A program made the position numbers and the translations under genes. The notes below the pieces were generated by a model that saw nothing but the letters and a program-made list of their open reading frames with translations, had not been told where the DNA came from and ran no database searches. DNA of 64,000 nt from Cyclobacterium lianum (GTDB lineage Bacteria; Bacteroidota; Bacteroidia; Cytophagales; Cyclobacteriaceae): positions 146,824-210,823 of the forward strand of contig NZ_FRCY01000008.1 of assembly GCF_900143075.1 (NCBI RefSeq), in the 5' to 3' direction. Of this stretch, positions 35,128-43,400 are shown piece after piece; the first letter of the stretch is position 1; the number at the start of each line of letters is the position of its first letter.

Positions 35128-37230
35128 ATGTTGAGAAAAATTTTATTGACTGCTATGGTATCGGTCCTCTATCTGCTTGCAGCCTATGGGCAGGAGGATT
35201 TGAAAGTAATACAGCCCCATTGGGTAAGCTTCACAGATGGTTCCAATGCTTTGTACAAGCACCAGACCATGCAGGCCTTTGAATTGCTCAGTGCGAGGAA
35301 AAAAGCGCTGCAACAGCTTGATTCCAAAGCATCATGGCAGGAATGGCAGGCGCAGATCAGGAAGAAATTGTGGGATGCTGTGGGGCCATTTCCTGAAAAA
35401 ACGCCACTCGATGCTGAAATTACCCGAAAAGTGCAAAAGGACGGTTTTCGCATGGAACACCTGGTCTATCAATCCCAACCGGGATTTTATGTCAGTGCCA
35501 CCCTTTTTGTACCGGATGGCTTGTCAGAAAAAGCGCCAGCAATCATTTACTGCTCAGGACATGCGCTGGAATCCTACAGGAGTCATACCTATCAGCATGT
35601 TATTTTGAATCTGGTAAAGAAAGGTTTCATTGTTTTCGCATTTGATCCGGTAGGGCAGGGGGAGCGACTGGAATACTTTGACCCGGCAGATAACAAGCCT
35701 ACGATCGGCGGTCCGACCAAGCAGCATTCCTATCCGGGGGCTCAGGCCTTTATTGCGGGTACATCCCAGGCCAGATACATGATTTGGGATGGCATACGGG
35801 CTGTAGATTATCTCACCACCCGCCGGGAAGTTGACGCAAGCCGGATAGGTATCACCGGCAGGTCTGGGGGAGGTACCCAATCTGCCTATATAGCGGCATT
35901 TGATGAGCGCATTTATGCTTCCGCTCCGGAAAATTACATCACCAATTTTAAGCGTCTGCTTTTAACGCACGGTCCTCAGGATGCAGAACAGAATTTTTAC
36001 AGGGGGATCGCTTCCGGTCTGGACCAGCCTGACCTGCTGCTGGTAAGGGCTCCGAAACCAAGCCTGATGATCACTACTACGAGAGACATTTTTAACATTG
36101 AAGGAGCCAGGGAGGCTGCCGCTGAGGTACGCCGCATTTATGACGTATTTGACCATTCAGAGCGATTTGGCATGGTCGAGGACGATGCAGGGCATGCCTC
36201 AACCTTAAAAAACCGGGAAGCCATGTATGCATTTTTTCAGGAGAATCTGAATTACCCGGGAATTGCACGGGACGAACCCATTGACACACTTAGCCGGGAA
36301 GATTTACAGGTGACAAGTACCGGACAGATTCTGAGCAGCTACCCTGCCAAAACCATATTCGAGCTGAATCAGGAGCATATACCTGCCCAATCTCCGGGAT
36401 CCCTGGCTGAACGCGTAGCGAAGTCCAGAATGCTATCCGGGTACCGGGATCCTGTCGGCGAAGCGACTACCATGATGACCGGCCGCTTTCAAAGAGAGGG
36501 GTATACGGTGGAAAAGCATTTAATGCGCGGAGAGGGAGACTATTGGATTCCCTTTCTGCTGATGAAACCCGATGCCCAGACTTCCAGCGCTGTCCTTTTT
36601 CTGGACCCCGGGGGGAAAAGTACGGATGCAGCTGCAGGTGCAGATATGGAGGCGCTTGTGAAAGAAGGACACATGGTACTGGCCCCGGACCTGCTGAATA
36701 CCGGGGAGATGGGCAATGGAGGATTTACCGGCGATTCAAACTTTCAGGGCGAATCCTATAATTTGTGGTTTGGCAGCATATTGATAGGCCGTAGTATTGT
36801 AGGTCTTCATGCAGGGGATGTCAATCGGCTGGTCCGGGTATTGCAGGAAAAGCAGGGTGTATCGCAGGTACGAGGTCTCGCAAAAGGTCAGATGGCCTCG
36901 GTATTATTGCATGCAGCCAATTATAACCCCGACATACGCTCGATCGCGCTTATAAATCCGATGAATTCTTTCCGATCCCTGGTTACGAGTCAGAAATATG
37001 ATCCGTCCCAGATAGCGTACACCGTGGCTGGAGCCCTGCCCCACTATGATCTGCCAGACCTGCTGGAAAATCTGGCCGATAGAAATCCGCTGATTCTGGA
37101 AGAGCGAAGCATGGATCAGAGGACTTTTCCGGAATGGTCAGAAAGCCTTAAGGACAGTCAGGTGAGAAGTATACCGCAGTCCGATATTGGCGCAAGAGCG
37201 GCACATTTACGTAACTGGCTAAACCCCTGA
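35128..37230 (+). CDS. Double alpha/beta-hydrolase protein, second half apparently inactive
   Basis: 700 residues with a signal peptide (about 1-21, ILLTAMVSVLYLLAAYGQ). The first half (about 80-375) is an acetyl-xylan-esterase-like hydrolase with GRSGGGTQS (S246), a TTRDIFNIEG acid region and DDAGHAST histidine. The second half (about 430-700) has a hydrolase-like pattern (AVLFLDPGGKSTDA, MVLAPDLLNTGEMG), but its nucleophile elbow reads GLAKG, with alanine at 585 instead of serine. It may be a binding or structural lobe. A 169-base gap separates it from the previous hydrolase, so it may have its own promoter. A terminator follows. Confidence 0.8.
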   Translation: MLRKILLTAMVSVLYLLAAYGQEDLKVIQPHWVSFTDGSNALYKHQTMQAFELLSARKKALQQLDSKASWQEWQAQIRKKLWDAVGPFPEKTPLDAEITRKVQKDGFRMEHLVYQSQPGFYVSATLFVPDGLSEKAPAIIYCSGHALESYRSHTYQHVILNLVKKGFIVFAFDPVGQGERLEYFDPADNKPTIGGPTKQHSYPGAQAFIAGTSQARYMIWDGIRAVDYLTTRREVDASRIGITGRSGGGTQSAYIAAFDERIYASAPENYITNFKRLLLTHGPQDAEQNFYRGIASGLDQPDLLLVRAPKPSLMITTTRDIFNIEGAREAAAEVRRIYDVFDHSERFGMVEDDAGHASTLKNREAMYAFFQENLNYPGIARDEPIDTLSREDLQVTSTGQILSSYPAKTIFELNQEHIPAQSPGSLAERVAKSRMLSGYRDPVGEATTMMTGRFQREGYTVEKHLMRGEGDYWIPFLLMKPDAQTSSAVLFLDPGGKSTDAAAGADMEALVKEGHMVLAPDLLNTGEMGNGGFTGDSNFQGESYNLWFGSILIGRSIVGLHAGDVNRLVRVLQEKQGVSQVRGLAKGQMASVLLHAANYNPDIRSIALINPMNSFRSLVTSQKYDPSQIAYTVAGALPHYDLPDLLENLADRNPLILEERSMDQRTFPEWSESLKDSQVRSIPQSDIGARAAHLRNWLNP

Positions 37231-37233
37231 AGC

Positions 37234-37266
37234 AAAAAAAGCTACCCTGTGGAGGTAGCTTTTTTG
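37234..37266. terminator. Terminator between the double hydrolase gene and aldolase
   Basis: An AAAAAAGCTACC / GGTAGCTTTTTT hairpin (stem 37235-37246 and 37254-37265) with a T-run. The A-rich and T-rich flanks make it usable from both sides. Confidence 0.85.
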
Positions 37267-37284
37267 TTTTTCTTTCGTGTTGAA

Positions 37285-38346
37285 TCAATTCCTGTTGATG
37301 GCATTAAGCATGTCAAAGGCCATTTCCAGTCTTTTTCCGAAGTTCTCCTCTCCTTTTCTCAACCAGACTCTGGGATCGTAGAATTTTTTATTCGGATTGT
37401 CAGAGCCTTCCGGATTTCCAAGCTGGGTTTGGAGATAGCCCTCTTTGTCTTTGTAATATTTTAAAACACCCTCCCAGAAAGCCCATTGGAGATCGGTGTC
37501 AATGTTCATTTTTACAGATCCGTAACTGTTGGCTTCCCTGATCTCCTCGACAGTAGATCCAGATCCACCGTGAAAAACAAAATTGACAGGTTTGCCTACT
37601 GTACCAAACTTTTTGTTGATATAATCTTGCGAATTTTTAAGGATCTCCGGCTTGAGGGACACGTTGCCTGGTTTGTACACACCGTGTACATTTCCAAATG
37701 CCGCAGCCACTGTGAATAGGTCATCGACTTTCTTCAACTCCTCATAAGCATAAGCCACTTCCTCTGGTTGGGTGTATAGTTTGGAGCTGTCCACGTCGGT
37801 GTTGTCGACTCCATCTTCTTCTCCTCCGGTGACACCAAGTTCGATCTCAATGGCCATATTCAGTTTGGCAAATTCCCTGAAATATTTTACAGAAATTTCA
37901 ATATTCTCTTCCAATGTCTCTTCCGAAAGATCCAGCATGTGGGAGCTGAATAGCGGCTTCTTAAAAGCAGCATGATAGGCTTTCCCTTCTTCCAGCAGTC
38001 CATCTATCCAGGGGAGTAATTTTTTTGCGGCATGGTCGGTGTGCAGAATTACAGGAACCCCATATACCTCCGCCATTTTTTGTACATGCATGGCACCTGA
38101 AACGCCACCAGCTATGGAAGCCTGCTGCTTGTCGTTCGGAAGCCCCTTTCCGGCAAAAAACTGAGCTCCGCCATTGGAAAACTGAATCATCACAGGGGAA
38201 TTCACTTTTTTAGCGGTCTCCAGTACTGCGTTGACAGTATTGCTATTGATGCAATTTACCGCAGGCATCGCAAATTCGCTTTCCTTGGCATATGCGATAA
38301 GGTCTTTCAGTTCTTCACCGTATTTTACTCCAGGTTTGAATTTCAT
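37285..38346 (-). CDS. fbaA: Fructose-bisphosphate aldolase, class II
   Basis: Zinc-dependent cleavage of fructose-1,6-bisphosphate in glycolysis and gluconeogenesis. 353 residues, class IIA like E. coli FbaA (359). Motifs: AMPAVNCINSNTVNAVLE, VPVILHTDHAAKKLLPWIDGLL with the catalytic D and zinc H residues, ELGVTGGEEDGVDN, and the phosphate-binding FVFHGGSGST and VKMNIDTDLQWA. The ATG at 38346 gives MKFKPGVKYGEEL. On the reverse strand TATCTTTG at 38414-38421 is a plausible -7 box. Confidence 0.97.
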   Translation of the reverse strand: MKFKPGVKYGEELKDLIAYAKESEFAMPAVNCINSNTVNAVLETAKKVNSPVMIQFSNGGAQFFAGKGLPNDKQQASIAGGVSGAMHVQKMAEVYGVPVILHTDHAAKKLLPWIDGLLEEGKAYHAAFKKPLFSSHMLDLSEETLEENIEISVKYFREFAKLNMAIEIELGVTGGEEDGVDNTDVDSSKLYTQPEEVAYAYEELKKVDDLFTVAAAFGNVHGVYKPGNVSLKPEILKNSQDYINKKFGTVGKPVNFVFHGGSGSTVEEIREANSYGSVKMNIDTDLQWAFWEGVLKYYKDKEGYLQTQLGNPEGSDNPNKKFYDPRVWLRKGEENFGKRLEMAFDMLNAINRN

Positions 38347-38543
38347 ATTGAATGATTTACGTTTATATTGAATATTGATTCCTGTCCAATTGATTTGAAT
38401 GGAAAATTTACGTCAAAGATAGGAATACCCTAGAACAAATGCCTTATTTTTTGGGCGAAAAATACCATTTGGCCGAATATTGCGGCTTTTGCAGCCGTAT
38501 ATCAAGGCTGAGAAACTATAAAATTTCCTTTATATCTTTGTTT

Positions 38544-39407
38544 ATGGAAAAAATTACTATCACAGGAGTTCCGGAACATTTCAATTTTCCCTGGCAATTG
38601 CTTGTAGAAGCACAGCCTTTTTTGGAAAGCGATGTACAATTGGTTTGGGAAGATGAATCGAGAGGATCTGGTGCCATGAACAAGGCATTGCGGGAAGGCA
38701 ATACCGATTTGGCCATCGTACTTACAGAGAGTTTTGTAAAGGACAAAATCGAAGGAAACCCAGGACGGATGATAGGTTTTCATGTGAATTCACCCTTGAT
38801 TTGGGGGATTCATGTTCCTGCAAGGACTGATCTGTCAGCGGTGGAAGACCTGAAAAATGTCCCTTTTCTTGTAAGCAGAATGGGCTCAGGCTCTCATCTG
38901 ATGACTTATCTGCTGGCGCAGCGAAAGTCCTGGAACACCTCCGATATCGATTTTGAGATTATTGGTAACCTTGATGGTGCCATCCAATCCTTTAGAAAAA
39001 ACAGTGCCAAAGCATTTTTGTGGGAAAAATACACCACACAGCCTCTGGTAGACAAGGGTTTATTCAAACGGATAGGGGAGATACCCACGCCCTGGCCCTG
39101 TTTTGTCATTGTAGCATCAGAGAAAATGCTTCGGGATAATGCAGTGCTGGCCTTTCAGATCATGGACGCGCTGTACCAGATTAACCGACGGCTTATGAAT
39201 GATAGATCAGCCGCAGTCAATCAAATTGCAGCTCGGTACCAACTTGACCCCAAGGGGGTTGAGGAGTGGATTGCCCAAACCACCTGGACCACGGAGGAGG
39301 AACCGGCTGCACCCCATTTGTTAAAAACAATGGAAATATTGGCAAGTTTGAAGCTTATAGACAAAAAACCGGGTGCAGAAACCTTTATTGCTCCGCGCAG
39401 CCGGTAA
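38544..39407 (+). CDS. Periplasmic-binding-protein type 2-like protein without signal peptide
   Basis: The ATG at 38544 (MEKITITGVPEHFNFPW) gives 287 residues; upstream codons to 38439 look non-coding. The sequence follows the substrate-binding fold of NMT1/ThiY/SsuA-type proteins: DLAIVLTESFV, WGIHVPARTDLSAVEDLKNVPFLVSRMGSGSHLMTYLLA, FEIIGNLDGAIQSFRKNSAKAFLWE and ASEKMLRDN. No signal peptide, lipobox or neighbouring ABC-transporter gene is visible. The protein is therefore probably a cytoplasmic ligand-binding or enzyme-like homologue. A TATCTTTG box (38533-38540) abuts the start codon, which would make any transcript nearly leaderless. Confidence 0.75.
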   Translation: MEKITITGVPEHFNFPWQLLVEAQPFLESDVQLVWEDESRGSGAMNKALREGNTDLAIVLTESFVKDKIEGNPGRMIGFHVNSPLIWGIHVPARTDLSAVEDLKNVPFLVSRMGSGSHLMTYLLAQRKSWNTSDIDFEIIGNLDGAIQSFRKNSAKAFLWEKYTTQPLVDKGLFKRIGEIPTPWPCFVIVASEKMLRDNAVLAFQIMDALYQINRRLMNDRSAAVNQIAARYQLDPKGVEEWIAQTTWTTEEEPAAPHLLKTMEILASLKLIDKKPGAETFIAPRSR

Positions 39408-39411
39408 ATAT

Positions 39412-39442
39412 ATACGGGACCAGCTATCGGGTCCCGTATTTT
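39412..39442 (+). terminator. Rho-independent terminator
   Basis: ATACGGGACC / GGTCCCGTAT (39412-39421, 39430-39439), a perfect 10-base stem followed by TTT. It begins five bases after the previous stop codon. Confidence 0.8.
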
Positions 39443-39607
39443 CACTAAAAGGAAATTCGGCAATGGTGCCGAATACAACCTTGCAAATTAATCGATCTGC
39501 ACTCCGCCCGGAATACTTTACATCGGCTTTACAATCGTTCTATTTTACAGTTGCAGTTTCCCCGAAACCTGAGTCCCGACTGCATACCTAACACAAAGTT
39601 TGCTGCA

Positions 39608-40396
39608 TCAAAAGTCTGAATAATCAGTGGGACGAAGTAGGCGCGTGACATTTTTAGAGACTGTATTCTGGTATTCTTCCAGGTCTTTCATCGCTACCCA
39701 GTCAGGATCTACCCTGAACGCATCCCAGTGCGCATTTCTTTCTTCCATGTTTTCAAAGGTAGTCAGGTACATGAGGTTTGGCATGGTGGCTCCGGCGAGT
39801 GTTTCGGCGTAAAAAACCGGATTGAATGCCAACTTGTCGAATATGTCTGTTTCACCGCTGTTAAACATTTTTACTTTCTGGCGATACAACCTTTCTGTGG
39901 CGGCTTCATAGCTTCTGAGTTCATAAACACGCTCAGATTTCGGCGCGCTTAACTCCGGGGCCTTCATCCTGGGACTTCCTTTGAAAGCCTGCAGCAAGCG
40001 GGTTTCTATCCTTTCGAATGGGGGGTTGTTATGCGAGGCATAGATGTAATCTTTACCGGCGTCCTGGAAGCGCTGGTCTTTGTCCAGCTTGCTTTGAAAC
40101 TGAAAGTAATCTTTGGAGTTTTTAAAAGGCAGAAAGACAAAAATTCGCTTGCCGGCTTCCTGTTCCGAGGGAAGCGGTTTGAATACACCCACCTGGCTCA
40201 CTCCTGCCCGGTGGGCAGCAGGAATAAAGGCCGATTCCAGATATTTATCCACCATTTGCTCCTGAGTGCTATTGGCGATGTGATAAATTTTAAGCTCGTA
40301 AAGATCTCTTTTGCCGTCCTGTGCCACCGAAAAGAAGCTCAGGGAAAAAGTGAAAAGTAACATCAAAGATGAAACGATAAGTTTATTTTGGTTCAT
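39608..40396 (-). CDS. Secreted NIPSNAP-family protein
   Basis: 262 residues. A signal peptide lies at about 5-25 (LIVSSLMLLFTFSLSFFSVAQ). Two ferredoxin-like NIPSNAP repeats follow: the first at about 32-130 (YELKIYHIANSTQEQMVDKYL, IFVFLPFKNSKDYFQF) and the second at about 158-258 (VYELRSYEAATERLYRQKVKMF, PNLMYLTTFENMEERNAHWDAF). NIPSNAP domains resemble dimeric alpha-beta barrels, but the function of secreted bacterial members is unknown. It is divergent from the UDP-glucuronate decarboxylase gene. TTTTGATCAAAA, a 12-base palindrome, lies in the shared upstream region at 40434-40445. Confidence 0.85.
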   Translation of the reverse strand: MNQNKLIVSSLMLLFTFSLSFFSVAQDGKRDLYELKIYHIANSTQEQMVDKYLESAFIPAAHRAGVSQVGVFKPLPSEQEAGKRIFVFLPFKNSKDYFQFQSKLDKDQRFQDAGKDYIYASHNNPPFERIETRLLQAFKGSPRMKAPELSAPKSERVYELRSYEAATERLYRQKVKMFNSGETDIFDKLAFNPVFYAETLAGATMPNLMYLTTFENMEERNAHWDAFRVDPDWVAMKDLEEYQNTVSKNVTRLLRPTDYSDF

Positions 40397-40562
40397 GTTG
40401 TTATTGATTTGAATGCTGTAATCAAGAATACTATTTTGATCAAAAGTAATTAAAATCGAATTACTTTAAAAAAATATTATACCAATGGAAAATATATGCT
40501 TATTTTTGAATTTTATATTTTAGCAATGTATGAGCTTGTTTTTGAATCAATTATTATAGGAA

Positions 40563-41510
40563 ATGAAAAGAATTTTAGTAACCGGTGGAGCAGGTTTTTT
40601 AGGTAGCCACCTTTGTGACAAACTTCTTGCCGAAGGAAACGAGGTCCTTTGTGCAGACAATCTTTTTACGGGCAGAAGGCGGAATATCCACCATTTGCTG
40701 GACAACAAAAATTTTGAGTTTTTAAGACATGACGTTACGTTGCCTCTGTATGTAGAAGTGGATGAGATCTACAATCTGGCCTGTCCTGCCAGCCCTGTCC
40801 ATTATCAGTTTGACCCGGTTCAGACCACCAAAACCAGTGTATTGGGCGCAATCAATATGTTGGGATTGGCCAAACGGCTGAAAGTACGGATTTTACAAGC
40901 CAGTACCAGCGAGGTGTATGGAGATCCGGAAATACATCCCCAGCCCGAATCCTACAAGGGGAGTGTAAGTGTGACCGGCCCCAGAGCCTGCTACGACGAG
41001 GGTAAGCGTTGTGCCGAAACCTTGTTTTTTGATTACCATCGGCAACAGAAACTGAGCATCAAAGTCATGCGCATCTTCAATACCTATGGTCCCAGAATGC
41101 ACCCCTCTGATGGCCGGGTAGTAAGTAATTTCATAGTCCAGGCCTTGAAAGGTGAAGACATCACTATTTTCGGCGATGGCAAGCAGACCAGAAGTTTTGG
41201 TTATGTGAGTGATTTGATTTCGGGCATGCACAAATTGATGAATAGCCGGGAGGGTTTCATCGGTCCGGTCAATATTGGTAATCCGGTAGAATTTACCATG
41301 TTAGAACTGGCAGAAAACGTCCTGGAGCTCACAGGATCCAAGAGCAACTTGAAATTTCTTCCACTTCCGCAAGACGACCCCATGCAACGCAAGCCCAATA
41401 TCGACCTGGCAAGAAAGGAACTGGGCTGGGAACCCAGGGTGCAGTTAAAGGAAGGCCTCATAGAGACCATCAGCTACTTCGATCAGGTTCTGAAAGAAGG
41501 CGGATATTGA
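40563..41510 (+). CDS. uxs: UDP-glucuronate decarboxylase (UDP-xylose synthase)
   Basis: Converts UDP-glucuronate to UDP-xylose with tightly bound NAD+. 315 residues, extended SDR fold: [10 protein letters not shown] (8-17), the UXS-typical [15 protein letters not shown] (71-85), the catalytic STSEVYGDP (114-122), and Y144/K148 in [11 protein letters not shown]. Also [22 protein letters not shown] and [17 protein letters not shown]. It supplies the xylose donor from the ugd product and is the first gene of the exopolysaccharide region. A TATTTTTG box at 40501-40508 might be its -7 element. The 41511-41785 gap after it is AT-rich and without a convincing gene. Confidence 0.94.
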   Translation: MKRILVTGGAGFLGSHLCDKLLAEGNEVLCADNLFTGRRRNIHHLLDNKNFEFLRHDVTLPLYVEVDEIYNLACPASPVHYQFDPVQTTKTSVLGAINMLGLAKRLKVRILQASTSEVYGDPEIHPQPESYKGSVSVTGPRACYDEGKRCAETLFFDYHRQQKLSIKVMRIFNTYGPRMHPSDGRVVSNFIVQALKGEDITIFGDGKQTRSFGYVSDLISGMHKLMNSREGFIGPVNIGNPVEFTMLELAENVLELTGSKSNLKFLPLPQDDPMQRKPNIDLARKELGWEPRVQLKEGLIETISYFDQVLKEGGY

Positions 41511-41785
41511 CCTTCACATGACATCACAGGTGGAGGCGCTGCTTTCGATACAGAAGGCAGTGCTTTTTTGTTTTTTGTGTTATCAGCTGATGTTTTTTTC
41601 AAACCTAATATTTAGACGTTTAGATATTAAATTTTGTATTATATTAAATTTCAATATTTTAAATTCGCGAAGTGGCATATTATTTTATTTTTATGAAAAT
41701 TTAATTGATAAAACCTTTTTTTATTTGCCTGAGGTTGTTTACCTTGTATCATTATTATTTGTCACCTGATTAAATACTTGTAGCC

Positions 41786-42193
41786 ATGAAAAGCAGGTAT
41801 AAGTTATTCGCCATAGATGATGAGCCTTCCGTGCTGCTGATAATTCAACATTACTTCAAAGAGAAATTTGATGTCAACGTGTACAACAAGCCTGCTGATG
41901 CCATTGCGTCCATGCACGAAGGCAACCTTCCGGATATGATCATTTGTGATTTGAATATGCCCGAAATCAGCGGAACCGAATTTGTGGAATTTATTCGGTC
42001 AAGTGGTTTTTTTGCAGAGATTCCTCTGATTGTTCTTTCGGCTACAGAATCATCCGAGAAGAAGATCAATATTTTGAATCTTGGAGCAGATGATTTCTTG
42101 GTCAAACCTTTCAACCCCAAAGAGCTGGAAGCCAGGATCAATTCTATATTGAGGAGAATTGGCAAACCAGCATTGGAAACGATCGATGACTGA
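41786..42193 (+). CDS. Stand-alone response-regulator receiver domain
   Basis: 135 residues of a single CheY-like receiver with no output domain. The catalytic set is complete: acidic pair D11/D12, phospho-acceptor D55 (ICDLNMPE), S85 at the T/S position (VLSATE) and K107 (LVKPFNP). Its stop overlaps the start of the next gene by eight bases (ATGACTGA), so the two are translationally coupled. The partner is a sugar transferase with an N-terminal degenerate receiver, which points to control of exopolysaccharide initiation by phosphorylation. A likely phosphate source is the HPt-bearing hybrid kinase at 55349. That link is inferred. Confidence 0.93.
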   Translation: MKSRYKLFAIDDEPSVLLIIQHYFKEKFDVNVYNKPADAIASMHEGNLPDMIICDLNMPEISGTEFVEFIRSSGFFAEIPLIVLSATESSEKKINILNLGADDFLVKPFNPKELEARINSILRRIGKPALETIDD

Positions 42194-43400
42194 CAATTTC
42201 CGTAAAATTGCGTTGATTTCAAAAAACCAACAGCTAATTGAATCGATTTCTGAAGCGTTGAAAGGCGCCTGCGATGTCCTTCCTTTTTCAAATGGAATCA
42301 TTTTTTACAATCACCTTGCCAAATCATCGGGGGATTTTTGCCTGGTGTTGAGCGACGCCTCATTGCAGGGAGTACACGGACTTCCTCTGAAGGAAACCAT
42401 GGATAAATTGGGTTACGGTCATCTGCCTTTTTTTCTATTGGTAGACAGGCTCAGCCGGGAGGATATCCTAAAAGCCATAAAGGCGGGCATTGCAGACTTG
42501 TTTATCAAGCCTGTAAATAGGAAAAAGCTCAGGACAAGGATTGCGTTTCAAATCAAACATCCCATCAGCAGATTAAAGAACAGGAAAATCACCAAGATAC
42601 AATCCTACAAGATCCCCTTCCTGAAGCGATTATTGGACCTTGTGGTTTCCGGCCTGATATTATTACTGTTGAGCCCTCTTTTTTTGATTGTTGCCCTGCT
42701 GATCAGGATTGAGTCCAGGGGACCTGTGTTTTATTATTCTTACAGGGTCGGTACGGGATACAATATTTTCAAATTCTACAAATTCCGGTCTATGGATCCG
42801 GATGCAGATGCCAGGTTGCAGCAACTCAAGCACCTGAACCAATACAATCAGCCTGGATCTACTCATACCAGGGTGGAAGGGGAGAAAAGTGACCCCGCCT
42901 TGAACAGCCATTCCGTAAAGGAGCTTTGTGAGTTTTGCGAGCAGGCCGGGGGTGGATGCCTGCAGCCACTCTACGATGACAACCAGATGGTTTGTGAGAA
43001 AATTTTGCTGGCCAAAAAGAACAGCAATCAGGATTCGGCTTTCATCAAAATAAAAGACGATCCGCGCGTGACCAGGATTGGGAAATTTATCAGAAATACG
43101 AGCATCGATGAGCTGCCCCAATTGTGGAATGTGCTGAAAGGTGATATGTCATTGGTGGGTAACCGCCCGCTGCCATTGTATGAGGCTGAGAAAATTACCA
43201 CAGACAAATATGCGCTGCGATTTTTAGGCCCGGCAGGGATCACGGGGCTCTGGCAGGTAGAAAAAAGGGGCAGAGGAGAAATGTCTGAGGAGGAAAGATT
43301 GAGCCTGGACAATGACTACGTTAAAAATTTCTCATTCTGGTTTGATCTTAAGATACTGTTACGAACTGTTCCTGCGCTTTTTCAAAGCGAGAATGTCTGA
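42186..43400 (+). CDS. Priming sugar-phosphate transferase fused to a degenerate receiver domain
   Basis: The ATG at 42186 (MTDNFRKIALI) gives 404 residues. Residues 1-120 have a receiver-like pattern: D57 (LSDASLQG) and K108 (FIKPVN) are kept, but the acidic pair is S12-K13 and the T/S position is V86, so it is probably not phosphorylated normally. One membrane segment is at 149-172. A bacterial sugar-transferase domain (WcaJ/WbaP-type catalytic part) follows with KFYKFRSMD, SIDELPQLWNVLKGDMSLVGNRPLP and GPAGITGLWQVEKRG. An unusually long insertion (about 204-290) holds cysteines 248, 251, 258 and 270. The enzyme should load the first sugar-phosphate onto undecaprenyl phosphate. The usual four N-terminal membrane helices are absent. 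Confidence 0.92.
   Translation: MTDNFRKIALISKNQQLIESISEALKGACDVLPFSNGIIFYNHLAKSSGDFCLVLSDASLQGVHGLPLKETMDKLGYGHLPFFLLVDRLSREDILKAIKAGIADLFIKPVNRKKLRTRIAFQIKHPISRLKNRKITKIQSYKIPFLKRLLDLVVSGLILLLLSPLFLIVALLIRIESRGPVFYYSYRVGTGYNIFKFYKFRSMDPDADARLQQLKHLNQYNQPGSTHTRVEGEKSDPALNSHSVKELCEFCEQAGGGCLQPLYDDNQMVCEKILLAKKNSNQDSAFIKIKDDPRVTRIGKFIRNTSIDELPQLWNVLKGDMSLVGNRPLPLYEAEKITTDKYALRFLGPAGITGLWQVEKRGRGEMSEEERLSLDNDYVKNFSFWFDLKILLRTVPALFQSENV

Noticed and set aside
40434-40445. Palindrome TTTTGATCAAAA between the NIPSNAP and uxs genes
   Set aside because: AT-rich 12-base palindrome in AT-rich sequence with no second copy seen. Could be an operator but chance is as likely.
41518-41769. 83-residue open frame after uxs
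   Set aside because: It lies in strongly AT-rich sequence, is rich in F, L, I and N, lacks a signal or domain pattern and has no plausible ribosome site. More likely non-coding leader for the receiver gene.
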